Assembly: GCA_900766745.1 (NCBI GenBank)
Contig: CAAFWR010000013.1
Coordinates: 1 to 18,543 of the forward strand
DNA: 18,543 nt
Source: Methanobacteriaceae archaeon
GTDB lineage: Archaea; Methanobacteriota; Methanobacteria; Methanobacteriales; Methanobacteriaceae
Direction of reading: 5' to 3'
Below, piece after piece: positions 1 through 8,116 of the stretch. Every line of letters starts with the position of its first letter. Within the stretch, counting starts at the first letter, position 1. The position numbers were made by a program, and so were the translations under genes. A model generated the notes under the pieces. It saw only the letters and a list, made by a program, of their open reading frames with translations, was not told the origin of the DNA and searched no databases.

Positions 1-2
1 CT

Positions 3-91
3 CTTTCCGTCTCCCACATAGGAGGCACGAATATTTTAATTTTTTCGTGCCGCAACCCCTCGGGGTTGTTCCTATGTGTGAGAGTGGAAGG
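3..91. other. Three-way-junction structured element (possible leader RNA or ncRNA)
   Basis: The stretch folds into a closed three-way junction. The outer stem pairs CACATAGGA (15-23) with TCCTATGTG (70-78). It continues through TCTC/GAGA (10-13 with 80-83) and TTCC/GGAA (5-8 with 86-89). Inside are two hairpins with almost no linker: GGCACGAA/TTCGTGCC (24-31 with 44-51) and CAACCC/GGGTTG (53-58 with 63-68, loop CTCG). No reading frame explains this. It lies beyond the terminator of the phn operon. On the minus strand it could be the 5' leader of the next gene to the left; on the plus strand it could be a small RNA. I could not match it to a known riboswitch or ribosomal-protein leader, and the strand is undecided. 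Confidence 0.55.
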
Positions 92-110
92 AATATCCTA
101 GCTAAGCATA

Positions 111-135
111 AGAAAAAAGCAGCCTAATGGCTGCT
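111..135 (-). terminator. Rho-independent terminator of the phn operon
   Basis: On the minus strand AGCAGCC-ATTA-GGCTGCT (135-118) forms a 7-bp GC-rich stem followed by a T-run (TTTTTTCTT). It lies about 20 bp downstream of the last phnE stop, so it ends the four-gene transport operon. The plus strand has only a weak T-rich tail, so the main direction is minus. Confidence 0.85.
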
Positions 136-155
136 CTTATATTTTGTTTATCTAA

Positions 156-1067
156 TTAGACAAGTTTCTTTCTAAGGTAAGATGAGAAGTAATCGACTAA
201 GATGATCATGATGATACATAACCATAAAGCACCACCGAATTGAGGCCAGTGTCCGTTTTGTGAAAAGCTAGAAATCCAATAACCCAATCCGGCTTCATCA
301 CCACAAACCATACCTAACATAGCGGCTGTTCTAAGGTTCAAATCAAATCTGTACAAGATGACGGAGAGGAAGTTAGGCGCTACATTTGGAATGATTCCAA
401 CTTTTAACTTAGCTGTGAAAGTTCCACCACATGCATCCAATGCTTCCAAAGGTTGGGTCTCAAGTTCATCCAATTGTTCAGAATATAGTTTTCCAATCAT
501 TCCAATCGAGTGGAATGAGAAGACCATGATTCCTGAGAAGGAGCTGAATCCTAATCCAGCAATCATGACATAACCCAAGATGATTTCAGGAATTGTTCTA
601 ATGCATATCAACAACACTTCTGAGATATGACACCATTTTCCAACCATCTTTCTGGAAGCTAAGAATCCAAATGGAAGAGACAAAATAGATCCAAATGTCG
701 TACCTATCAAAGCAATGGAGAAAGTTTGCAAAGCTTCGTATATAGCACTGTTTTTAAATGTAAATGAACCGTATCCGAATATATATGAATAGTCAGGAAC
801 AAAGATTCCGCTGAATATCTCTGAAAGTCTGGCAGGGTTAGCTTGGCTAGTGTTTGATCCAAATTGAGTTGAAATAATACAATAGATCATCAAGGCTAAG
901 AAGACCAAAGCAGTGATTGTGTTAGGAATCCACATCTTAGGTCTAAAGACATAGGCTTGTTTAGCTGAATCGTATTGGAAGTTCTTTCTATGCTCTAATC
1001 TATAGTACCAGTTATAGAGTGAAAACTTCTTTGGCTCAGATTGCTTTTTATTTTCTTTCTTTTCCAT
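156..1067 (-). CDS. phnE: Phosphonate-type ABC transporter permease PhnE (second copy)
   Basis: This 303-residue inner-membrane permease would form the translocation channel with the upstream permease and be powered by PhnC. It has a cytoplasmic lysine-rich N-terminus (about 1-40) and a first membrane segment near 45-65. A multi-helix BPD_transp_1 core follows. The EAA loop that contacts the ATPase is visible near residues 204-223, starting EALDACGG and ending in IIP. A final helix lies near 278-297. It starts 2 bp after the stop of the preceding permease gene, with a modest AGAAAGG ribosome site located in that gene's end. Two different permeases in one operon is a known arrangement for PhnCDE-type importers. 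The substrate (phosphonate, phosphite, phosphate ester or other) cannot be read from the sequence, and no C-P lyase or phosphonatase genes lie in this window. Confidence 0.9.
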   Translation of the reverse strand: MEKKENKKQSEPKKFSLYNWYYRLEHRKNFQYDSAKQAYVFRPKMWIPNTITALVFLALMIYCIISTQFGSNTSQANPARLSEIFSGIFVPDYSYIFGYGSFTFKNSAIYEALQTFSIALIGTTFGSILSLPFGFLASRKMVGKWCHISEVLLICIRTIPEIILGYVMIAGLGFSSFSGIMVFSFHSIGMIGKLYSEQLDELETQPLEALDACGGTFTAKLKVGIIPNVAPNFLSVILYRFDLNLRTAAMLGMVCGDEAGLGYWISSFSQNGHWPQFGGALWLCIIMIILVDYFSSYLRKKLV

Positions 1068-1069
1068 AA

Positions 1070-2005
1070 TTACTGAACCTTTCTTCTAACGTAGCTAGAA
1101 ACTAATTGAAGTACCAAGGTGACTACAAAGATTGGAATAACTATTGCACCGACTTCGTCCCAATACATCAAGTCAGCTGCATCGGACAGCAACTTTCCTA
1201 TACCACCAGCACCGACATAACCTAAGATGATGGAACCTCTGATCGATATTTCGAAGGTGTATAGACAGTTCGACAAGAAGTTTGGCAAGATCTGAGGCCA
1301 AAGTCCATTTGAGAAGGCTTGAATTTTGTTCGAACCGACTGATAAGGCTGCTTCGTAAGGTGCCATATCTCTAGTATCACAGAACTCGTATTCCATCTTA
1401 TACATGATTCCAGCAGTGAAGAATATCATTGAAATGATACCTGCAGTGTTGTTGTATCCGACAATTGCGACCATGATCATAGCTAGTGCAAATGTAGGAA
1501 CAGTTCTAATGATATCCAAGATGAATCTGATAGGTGCATAAATCCAAGGTGTTTTTACAACATTCTTGGAGGATAGCATAAATAATGGAATGGATATTAT
1601 GCATCCTATAACTGTTGCTACGAAGACCATTGCAATTGTGTTTCCTAATTCTGGAATTGCTGTAGTCCATACGTAATTGAAGTATTCTCCATATGTGGAG
1701 AATTTGTAGCAGGGTTGGAACATTTGTCCGATGATGTAGAACAAATTACCTAGATCTGGATTTGACGGAAATGTTATGAATAAAGAAATGCAAATTACGA
1801 ATATGGCTACGAAAAGAAGAAACCAAATCAACCCTAAACTTCTTTTCTTTACAATAACTTTATCCGCCGAGCCATCTGCTGATAAGGAAACTACTTTCTT
1901 TGAAAAGAATAGTTTATTTATGAAAGACCATTTTCTGTAAGGATCTGGCTCTTTTATTAAATGAAACCTCTTCTCCTTTTCTTGGATAGGAGCTGTATTA
2001 GTCAT
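1070..2005 (-). CDS. phnE: Phosphonate-type ABC transporter permease PhnE (first copy)
   Basis: This 311-residue permease is the partner of the downstream PhnE. An extended charged cytoplasmic N-terminus (about 1-55) precedes the first helix (about 58-80). The permease core follows, with an EAA-type loop starting EAALSVGSNK and ending in ILP near residues 218-240. The start codon lies inside the end of phnC (8-bp overlap). A strong GGAGG site sits in the last codons of phnC, which suggests translational coupling. Sequence similarity to the second permease is limited to the core, so the pair probably forms a heterodimer. That inference rests on operon organisation, not on direct evidence. Confidence 0.9.
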   Translation of the reverse strand: MTNTAPIQEKEKRFHLIKEPDPYRKWSFINKLFFSKKVVSLSADGSADKVIVKKRSLGLIWFLLFVAIFVICISLFITFPSNPDLGNLFYIIGQMFQPCYKFSTYGEYFNYVWTTAIPELGNTIAMVFVATVIGCIISIPLFMLSSKNVVKTPWIYAPIRFILDIIRTVPTFALAMIMVAIVGYNNTAGIISMIFFTAGIMYKMEYEFCDTRDMAPYEAALSVGSNKIQAFSNGLWPQILPNFLSNCLYTFEISIRGSIILGYVGAGGIGKLLSDAADLMYWDEVGAIVIPIFVVTLVLQLVSSYVRRKVQ

Positions 2006-2987
2006 TATCTACACCTCCGAGGTTTTCACCTCTTTCCAAGGCTCTTCCATATATCTTTTGTAGGACTTCATCATTTACTTGATCTGGTGTTCCATCGAAG
2101 ACTATTTCACCGGCTTTGATTCCGATGATTCTATTGGAATACTTCAAAGCCAAGTCGACGTGGTGCATGTTGGCTACGATTGTGATTCCTTTTTCTTTGT
2201 TGATCTTCTTGAAATCGTTCATGACTGAAATGGTAGTGATAGGATCGAGTGAGGCGACTGGTTCATCTGCCAAAATGAGAGATGGCTCTTGAGTTAAAGC
2301 TCTTGCTAGTGCAACACGTTGCTGTTGACCACCAGAAAGGTTATCAGCTCTGACATATGATTTATTTAAAATCCCTAAAGAATCGATAGATTGAAGAGCT
2401 AGCATCTTTTCTCTCTTGGTATAGATTCCACAAATGGTTTCTATCCAGTTGTGGTATCCAATTCTTCCTGAGAGGACATTTTTATATACGGATGATCTCT
2501 TGACCAAGTTGAAAGACTGGAAGATCATTCCGATGTTTCTTCTCAACAATCTCAATTCTTTTCCTTTTACCTTTGATACATCCATCTTGACAGGAATCTT
2601 CTTGATGATGTATTTAGAAGGAGCGATTGCAGTCTTTACTCCGAGTATTTCTTTTCTAAGTTTAATAGCTTCTTCTTCGTTTTTGTTAGTTTCAGCTTCT
2701 TTGAGCTTTTTGCTCAATTCAGGAAGTCTCTTTTCATTTTCTTTATAAGCCTGTAGCTCTGCTTCGTAATTTGTGTTGAGCTCCTTTTTGTCATCGTTGA
2801 CATCCACTAAGATTTGTCCTTCCTGGATATCGTGCATTTTGTTTATAGTTCTAAGCAAAGTTGATTTTCCAGCACCGGACAATCCGATGATAGACACGAA
2901 GTCACCATCATTAATAGTCAGATTTATGTTTTTTAAAGCTACTAAACCATCAGGGTAGACTTTCTTTACGTTTTTAAACTCGATCAT
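1998..2987 (-). CDS. phnC: Phosphonate-type ABC transporter ATPase PhnC with a central insertion
   Basis: This cytosolic ATPase drives the importer. Walker A is GLSGAGKST (35-43), the Q-loop FQ is at 156-157, the signature LSGGQQQ at 217-223, Walker B LILADEP at 237-243, the D-loop SLD at 246-248 and the switch histidine at 275/276. All catalytic elements are intact. At 329 residues it is longer than usual PhnC proteins (roughly 245-265). The excess is a lysine/glutamate-rich, probably helical insertion at about 62-140, between Walker A and the Q-loop. The start is supported by an AAGGAAAG ribosome site. The gene follows the phnD attenuator-like hairpin and overlaps phnE by 8 bp. Confidence 0.92.
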   Translation of the reverse strand: MIEFKNVKKVYPDGLVALKNINLTINDGDFVSIIGLSGAGKSTLLRTINKMHDIQEGQILVDVNDDKKELNTNYEAELQAYKENEKRLPELSKKLKEAETNKNEEEAIKLRKEILGVKTAIAPSKYIIKKIPVKMDVSKVKGKELRLLRRNIGMIFQSFNLVKRSSVYKNVLSGRIGYHNWIETICGIYTKREKMLALQSIDSLGILNKSYVRADNLSGGQQQRVALARALTQEPSLILADEPVASLDPITTISVMNDFKKINKEKGITIVANMHHVDLALKYSNRIIGIKAGEIVFDGTPDQVNDEVLQKIYGRALERGENLGGVDND

Positions 2988-3001
2988 ATTCTTTCCTTTC
3001 C

Positions 3002-3034
3002 AAAAGAAACCACCAAGCCATTAGGCCGGTGGTT
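3002..3034 (-). terminator. Intra-operon hairpin with T-run between phnD and phnC (attenuator candidate)
   Basis: On the minus strand AACCACC...GGTGGTT (3034-3008) forms a 7-bp stem with an inner GCC/GGC stem and a TAAT loop. It is followed directly by TTTCTTTT. It sits in the 69-bp gap between phnD and phnC. Such partial terminators commonly let the abundant binding protein be made in excess of the membrane components; that role here is inferred from position. Confidence 0.7.
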
Positions 3035-3056
3035 AAGACTATTTGAATAGAACTAA

Positions 3057-4232
3057 TTACTTGTTGTTCTTGTAAATAGTTCTTTCGTTTTCGTAGTTGG
3101 CATCGACTCCATCAACATATCCAGTGTGTGAGTAGATGTTGTAGATAAGATTAGCACCAGTTCCTTCAGTCTTGACATCACCTTGCTTGACGGCGGTTTT
3201 GAAGGCTAAACTGACGGCGTCTTTCTTTTCTTTCTCAAGTCCGGAACGGACAGAGATTGTATCGTTGAAGATAGGATCAGTCATAGCGACTGTGTAGGTG
3301 TTGGTGAAGACACTCTCGTCTTTATTGTATTTTCCACCAGTCTTGTTGTATCCGTTGGAATAACGAATATCCATGAATCCCCAAACTCCAGCAAAGTTAG
3401 AATTCTCGTTCATTACTTCGGTGAAAGCAGCATCGTAACCTTTGATTTCGACACCCTTGATTTCACCCTTAGAAGCATCAGGTTCTCCAGAGACGATTGT
3501 GAGTCCGTGTTCTTTGATGTAATCGTTGTTGAGGTATTGTGAATCAGGTCTGAACCAGATCTTTCTATTAGCTTCATTCTTCATGTTGGAGAGGAAGAGC
3601 TTAGGATAGTTGTATCCGGCACCAGAACTATTGGATTGGATTCCGACTTGCTTTCCAATCAAATCATCGATGTACTTGATTTCAGTAGCAACACCATTTT
3701 CCTTGTGATTTCTGTTAGAAATAAGGATTGAGTTGTAGGAGTTGGCGACATTGACAGTGTCTTGCTCAGCAAGATACTTATAACCGTCGATCTCACCATT
3801 CATGGCTTGGACTTGTTTATGACGTCCTTCTTCGGTGTTGTTAGGATTCTTGTAGTCAGTGGTTTGGACCTTGAATCCACTTCTGACAGCTGTCAAAAGA
3901 ACTTCGACACTTCCAGGATGGTCAACAGTCATTTGAGCATATGAAGTTCCAGTAAGGAAACCTACATCAGCTTGTGAGTTCATTAAAGCAGTACCGGCTG
4001 CAGAATAGGTTGTAGAAGTACTAATCTTGAAATAATAAGGCAAATTGTTGTCCTTCATGATCTGATCGAGGACAGGCTCGAGTTTCTTAGCAGATTCACC
4101 GAGAGCGGTAGCATCTCTGGAAGGAACGAAGACAACATCGATCTGGTTAGGATCTTTTTTGCAACCGACAAGGCTAAAAAGTACAGGCAAAAAAGCGGCA
4201 CACATCATCATCTTTCTCTTGGAAAATTTCAT
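3057..4232 (-). CDS. phnD: Phosphonate-type ABC transporter substrate-binding lipoprotein PhnD
   Basis: This 391-residue solute-binding protein should be anchored outside the membrane by a lipid. A lysine/arginine-rich N-terminus and hydrophobic stretch lead into the lipobox LVGC with Cys24. The mature part opens with the PhnD/PBP2-like pattern VVFVPSRDATALGESAKKLEP. Later come SYNSILISNRN and GIQSNSSGAGYNYPKL, typical of the ligand-binding lobes. It is longer than most PhnD proteins (about 300-340), with extra charged loops. The start follows an excellent GGAGG site 6-7 bp upstream. It is first in the operon, and a hairpin after it could raise its level relative to phnC-phnE-phnE. The actual ligand is unknown. 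Confidence 0.9.
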   Translation of the reverse strand: MKFSKRKMMMCAAFLPVLFSLVGCKKDPNQIDVVFVPSRDATALGESAKKLEPVLDQIMKDNNLPYYFKISTSTTYSAAGTALMNSQADVGFLTGTSYAQMTVDHPGSVEVLLTAVRSGFKVQTTDYKNPNNTEEGRHKQVQAMNGEIDGYKYLAEQDTVNVANSYNSILISNRNHKENGVATEIKYIDDLIGKQVGIQSNSSGAGYNYPKLFLSNMKNEANRKIWFRPDSQYLNNDYIKEHGLTIVSGEPDASKGEIKGVEIKGYDAAFTEVMNENSNFAGVWGFMDIRYSNGYNKTGGKYNKDESVFTNTYTVAMTDPIFNDTISVRSGLEKEKKDAVSLAFKTAVKQGDVKTEGTGANLIYNIYSHTGYVDGVDANYENERTIYKNNK

Positions 4233-4508
4233 GATATCCTCCGATGGTTTATTTTTTCCTTAGAAAGGAACTTTAGGTCTCTTTCCGGTGAAAATAATAA
4301 ACATTGTTTTTAAATTATGTTTTGTAATCCGCTTTCAATATCCTTTCTAAAAATTAATTTTGCATAGAAATATATCAAATATGATTATGTGTTAATTAAA
4401 TAATTGTATGCTTATTGATTAGTGTAATGTAGAAACAACCTAATTGTGTAGGAATAAATTTTATGAATTAATTATGGATTGAGAAAAAAATAGTTTATTT
4501 TTGCAATG
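4233..4508. other. Intergenic region upstream of phnD, no gene seen
   Basis: AT-rich stretch carrying the phnD ribosome binding site (GGAGG) and presumably its promoter. No convincing -35/-10 pair with good spacing and no repeated PhoP-type boxes could be identified by eye. No coding frame with a start and ribosome site was found on either strand. Confidence 0.5.
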
Positions 4509-4533
4509 AAAAAGACAGCATCTGCTGTCTTTT
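4509..4533 (-). terminator. Rho-independent terminator (works on both strands)
   Basis: AAAAGACAGCA (4510-4520) pairs with TGCTGTCTTTT (4523-4533), an 11-bp stem with a 2-4 nt loop. T-rich tails follow on both strands. It ends the minus-strand transcript of the zinc-ribbon gene and membrane pseudogene, and would insulate phnD from read-through. Confidence 0.8.
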
Positions 4534-4584
4534 GAATTCTTAATTTTCTTTTTTATTATGATTCTTTTCTAATAGAATTGATCT

Positions 4585-5178
4585 CTATTTAAGGAAGTAA
4601 TCATATGTTCCTTCGATTATTAAAGACATTATCATTATTAGAATGCCTAACAACCACCAAGTGAATATTGTGTTAGGAAGCAATGGATTAATAATTTTCA
4701 TGGTATCATTGAAACTCAAGGCTGTTATCATAAATATTCCCAAAGACATACATATGGTCATTCCTAATGGTAGGTAGTACCATTTCTTCATAGTTATAGG
4801 ATAAATGAATGATTCGCTTTGGCTTAGGAAGTTAGGATAATTCAAAGTCAAAGTTCCACCGACCAATTCCATATAACCTGTAAAATGAAAACATTTGTTG
4901 CCTTTCTTTCTAAACATCAAGGCTAATGCCATTAAAAAGTTACATACCCAACATCAAGAATCTAGCAAGAAGTACATCCCGTTATTTTCTCTTATAGCTA
5001 TACAAATTCTATTCCACATTATTAGAAGTAACAGAAAGCCACCTAAAGATCTCATAGTCAAGCTAATTTGTTTGTCTGTCTTTATAAATAATTTGAAAAG
5101 AATGCCTGCAGTTATAGCTATTACTAAGAATACTTCTAGATATGTTAGATGTTCTTATCCAAATACTTTAGGCAGGCT
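4585..5178 (-). pseudogene. Decayed multi-pass membrane protein gene, YwaF/TMEM164-like, two in-frame stops
   Basis: One minus-strand frame from about 5178 to the TAG at 4585 encodes a continuous hydrophobic protein interrupted twice. TAA at 5155-5157 falls in the motif FG*EHLTYLEV and TGA at 4954-4956 falls in LLDS*CWVCNF. Removing the two stops gives about 195 residues with several membrane segments. The FGxEHLTYL entry and the LxxxCxxxxFLMALAL / GYMELVGGTLTLNYPNF pattern resemble the YwaF/TMEM164 integral membrane family. Only the part after an ATG at 4932 (115 residues, about two helices) remains open. No good start or ribosome site is left at the 5' end. An intact gene of similar type lies at 14591-15478. 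Family assignment is moderate; the broken state is directly visible. TGA is unlikely to be read as Trp because neighbouring genes use TGG and one stop is TAA. Confidence 0.65.
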
Positions 5179-5196
5179 TTATTTCCTATTTTTTTC

Positions 5197-5730
5197 TTAA
5201 TCTAATTTCTCACCACAATTATTGCAGAATTTAGAGTCGGATGGAGTCATCTTTTCACAATGCGTACATTTGACTTCATAATTTAACTTGTTGCCACAGT
5301 TATTGCAGAACTTAGAATCTTTTTTATTTAAATGCTTACATTGTTTGCATTCTATCGTTTCTTGTCCATCTGTGCCTTCTCTGATACCAGATGCTATATC
5401 TTTGTAATATTCTTTTGCTGTATCTACTGTTTCTTCTCTCATGTAATTCATATAATCTTTTTGAATCGGAGCACTGGTTCTAGCTGCAAATTTACTCATT
5501 GGTCTCATAAGTCCTAGAATCAAAAAGACTGCACCGACAAACATTACGGGTATCGCTACAAATCCAATCCACATATAAGAATTATCGAAAGAACCTGTAG
5601 ACATCATGACGATATTGAAGATTTCTAAACCTAATCCAATCAATTCAATTATTGCACCTATCACTATCAACATTATCGATGTCTTTTTATTTATTCCTTT
5701 TCTGATTTCATTGTTTTCATCTTTTCTCAT
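5197..5730 (-). CDS. Membrane-anchored double zinc-ribbon protein
   Basis: 177 residues. Two membrane helices lie near 19-42 and 53-75, followed by a charged linker. Two consecutive zinc ribbons form the C-terminus: Cys128/131/142/145 and Cys155/158/169/172. Each ends in SKFCNNCGxKL, the common bacterial zinc-ribbon form. The ribbons are predicted to be cytosolic, but their partner cannot be deduced. AAAGGAG upstream of the ATG supports the start. It is divergent from the 5900 gene and lies directly upstream of the membrane pseudogene on the same strand. Confidence 0.85.
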   Translation of the reverse strand: MRKDENNEIRKGINKKTSIMLIVIGAIIELIGLGLEIFNIVMMSTGSFDNSYMWIGFVAIPVMFVGAVFLILGLMRPMSKFAARTSAPIQKDYMNYMREETVDTAKEYYKDIASGIREGTDGQETIECKQCKHLNKKDSKFCNNCGNKLNYEVKCTHCEKMTPSDSKFCNNCGEKLD

Positions 5731-5864
5731 ATATCGTTATTCTCCTTTTATATAATTATAAATTAAAGAAATGGATTAGAAAAGTAATAATGATTTAATT
5801 ATCAAAAGTTTGATATCAATTCTATTTTGAATAATATGCTCTAAATTTAATTTTTATTATTTAG

Positions 5865-5893
5865 TTGGAATTTAAGACTTTATTGTTTATAAT
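5865..5893 (+). promoter_or_regulatory. Sigma-A-like promoter giving a probably leaderless mRNA
   Basis: TTGGAA (5865-5870), an exact 17-bp spacer and a perfect TATAAT (5888-5893). Only six bases separate the -10 box from the ATG at 5900. Transcription would therefore begin at or within one base of the start codon, and there is no Shine-Dalgarno sequence. Confidence 0.7.
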
Positions 5894-5899
5894 CCAAAT

Positions 5900-8101
5900 A
5901 TGAAAAAGAACAATATTGATGAATACTTCCATTGCAGTGAAACCAAAAGATATGATGAATATCATAGTTTTAAAGCTGAACAGTATTTTGGAAAAGAATT
6001 GAAGGATTCACCTAAAGAATTAAAAGATGTTCCTGAATCTTTTGAAGATAGCGATAAAAAATCAAGTAATAAAGAACAAGAAAATAAATCAGAAATCGAT
6101 GAACAGGATTTAGCAAAAAGAGTCGAGAAAGTCGAAGGAAATAATGTTGCAGTAGAATCTGCTACTCCGGTTGCTACTACTGTAGCATCAGTTGGAACTG
6201 TTGCCGCTACAGCTGTCACAGCTGTTGTTGCTTTGACGGTGATGGATGTTCTACCTTTCAATAAAAACAAAGTACCTTTTGAAGTGTCTAAGGACACTAT
6301 CAAAGAAGTGTTGAGCCCAAACAAAATCAATTTGGATTTCGATATAGATAATTATTCTAGTGATACTGGATTTGAGATTTTTATAGAACAATTTGATAAA
6401 GATGGGAATTCATTAGGGAAAGATAAAGTAGATTCTAGTTTGAATGATAACAACTCTCATCTGTCATTGGTTTGTGATGCTTATTATGGACTTGCCAGTT
6501 ATAAATTTAGTGTTCAAAGTCTTGATGGTGATGATATATATTTTCAAAGTGATTCCTTTGATTTTGATTGTGATCAATCATTCCAAGCTTCTTATACTAA
6601 AATAACTCCTAATGATTGTCATTTAAAATATTATGAGGATGGCACATTCGATGTTGAAATTGAAACTGGTTTTGCTTGTGAATATGAAGATGTCTTTGAA
6701 TACAAAGTTGATGTTTATTCAACAGATGGCGTCTTGTTAAAAGAATACATTGGAACTGATAGCATCATCGATGTCAAAGGATTGAATGATATTTTTGGAT
6801 TCTATATTCAATATCAGGATATAGGTCATTTTAAAAACGAAGATAAGATATTCAACAGCTTTATAGCTGACATGAATACGATAATTCAAGCCCCAGTGTT
6901 TTTCTTGATGGAAAAGCCAGAATTTGATGGGTTAAATTTTATGGTTCCCTATATGTATGAAACGGCTTATGAAGGTAGAAAAGATAAGGTCACATTTGAG
7001 ATAGATTCTGATAAAGGAAAGTCCACTTTTGATTATGAGTTGTCTTCCCCTAACGGATATATCACTTTCGATGGACTTGAAGATGATATAGGAAATGTCA
7101 CCATCACCCCGACTCTTGAATTCTATGATTATCAATCGGATGGCCGAAGCCATAAGCTGAAGATGTCGACTCATTCATATGATTTCAGCTATTCATTCGA
7201 AATAACATCCGTTGATTGTGACTTCAGCGACGATAGCTTCGATATGATTCCGATTACCATGGAATTTAGTGGTGCAATTCCTAAAGACTATAAAATCAAA
7301 ATAGATAATGGCGATACGAATATCAAGGATATAAACATAGTATCTGAAACATCATTCTATGCGTTGAATAGGACTGATGGTGGAACATTGAGTGTTAGTA
7401 TCTTTGATAGGGATGGAAATCTTTATAGAAAGTTAGAAGACATAACAATTCTATCTCAAGGCAAAGCTTTGGATATCTATACAAGCCCCGTATATAATGC
7501 AGTAAATCCAGGCGATTCATTAGTCACCTATAACGATGATGGAACTATCAACCTATATAGATTGATAAACTTCCCAGACTTCCTAGACACTGATTTATCT
7601 TATTTCTGCGATGCTTCTATCTATACGAAAACAGATGTGTCCACTTCGACTATTCACTGTATTACTCAAGATAAAGTTGCTGCTATGTATGATTTAGAAA
7701 AAAAGCCATACTACTTCTTGTATTACAGTCTGATGAAACAAGGCATAGTAACTTATAGAATGGAACAGACTATGCCTTCTGGTGGAATAGATTTCTATGA
7801 AATCTTGTCTGCAAACGGTACTTATGATTCATCTACTGACAAGACTGAGATTGTTATATCTTCTTCGATGGGTGCATATATTGAAAACAAGGTCATCTAT
7901 CAATCTCAGGAGTATAGCCAAACTGATTATGAGATGGTGCAAGGTGTGAATTTGACAGTGACGGTCGATGGAAATGCTATAGGAAATCAATTGACTTGTA
8001 GCTATAGTCAGTATTCCAAAAATTATGATGAAATCGCATCTATTTATTCGATAAAAGGAAATAGATTTATGGATACGACTCTGACTATAGAACAGTCTTA
8101 A
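5900..8101 (+). CDS. Large membrane-anchored surface protein, function unknown
   Basis: 733 residues. The first ~85 residues are charged and rich in Lys/Glu/Asp with no signal peptide. A single Ala/Val/Thr-rich membrane segment (about 88-117) follows. The remaining ~615 residues are Asp-, Ser- and Tyr-rich with alternating hydrophobic pattern, suggesting several beta-sandwich (Ig/FN3-like) modules of about 100 residues. Phrases such as SDSFDFDCD and SDDSFDMIPITMEFSGAIPKDYKIK recur in style but not exactly. The topology would be a cytosolic tail inside and the beta-rich part outside. The start lacks a ribosome binding site and sits where transcription is expected to begin. The gene ends 15 bp before the MscS-type channel gene, so the two are probably co-transcribed. 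I do not recognise the family. Confidence 0.8.
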   Translation: MKKNNIDEYFHCSETKRYDEYHSFKAEQYFGKELKDSPKELKDVPESFEDSDKKSSNKEQENKSEIDEQDLAKRVEKVEGNNVAVESATPVATTVASVGTVAATAVTAVVALTVMDVLPFNKNKVPFEVSKDTIKEVLSPNKINLDFDIDNYSSDTGFEIFIEQFDKDGNSLGKDKVDSSLNDNNSHLSLVCDAYYGLASYKFSVQSLDGDDIYFQSDSFDFDCDQSFQASYTKITPNDCHLKYYEDGTFDVEIETGFACEYEDVFEYKVDVYSTDGVLLKEYIGTDSIIDVKGLNDIFGFYIQYQDIGHFKNEDKIFNSFIADMNTIIQAPVFFLMEKPEFDGLNFMVPYMYETAYEGRKDKVTFEIDSDKGKSTFDYELSSPNGYITFDGLEDDIGNVTITPTLEFYDYQSDGRSHKLKMSTHSYDFSYSFEITSVDCDFSDDSFDMIPITMEFSGAIPKDYKIKIDNGDTNIKDINIVSETSFYALNRTDGGTLSVSIFDRDGNLYRKLEDITILSQGKALDIYTSPVYNAVNPGDSLVTYNDDGTINLYRLINFPDFLDTDLSYFCDASIYTKTDVSTSTIHCITQDKVAAMYDLEKKPYYFLYYSLMKQGIVTYRMEQTMPSGGIDFYEILSANGTYDSSTDKTEIVISSSMGAYIENKVIYQSQEYSQTDYEMVQGVNLTVTVDGNAIGNQLTCSYSQYSKNYDEIASIYSIKGNRFMDTTLTIEQS

Positions 8102-8116
8102 AAGGAGGAACAAACT

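Noticed and set aside
3..91. 5S rRNA or purine riboswitch for the three-way junction.
   Set aside because: It is too short for 5S and lacks its conserved loops, and it lacks the conserved junction and kissing-loop bases of purine riboswitches.
4233..4508. PhoP binding boxes upstream of phnD.
   Set aside because: No set of regularly spaced TTAACA-like hexamers could be found by eye.
4954..4956. TGA inside the membrane gene could mean TGA encodes tryptophan.
   Set aside because: The same frame also holds a TAA stop, and all long genes in the window use TGG for Trp without internal TGA.
4895..5200. Plus-strand open frame of 101 residues.
   Set aside because: It is the antisense of the decayed minus-strand membrane gene, has no ribosome site, and has a less protein-like composition.
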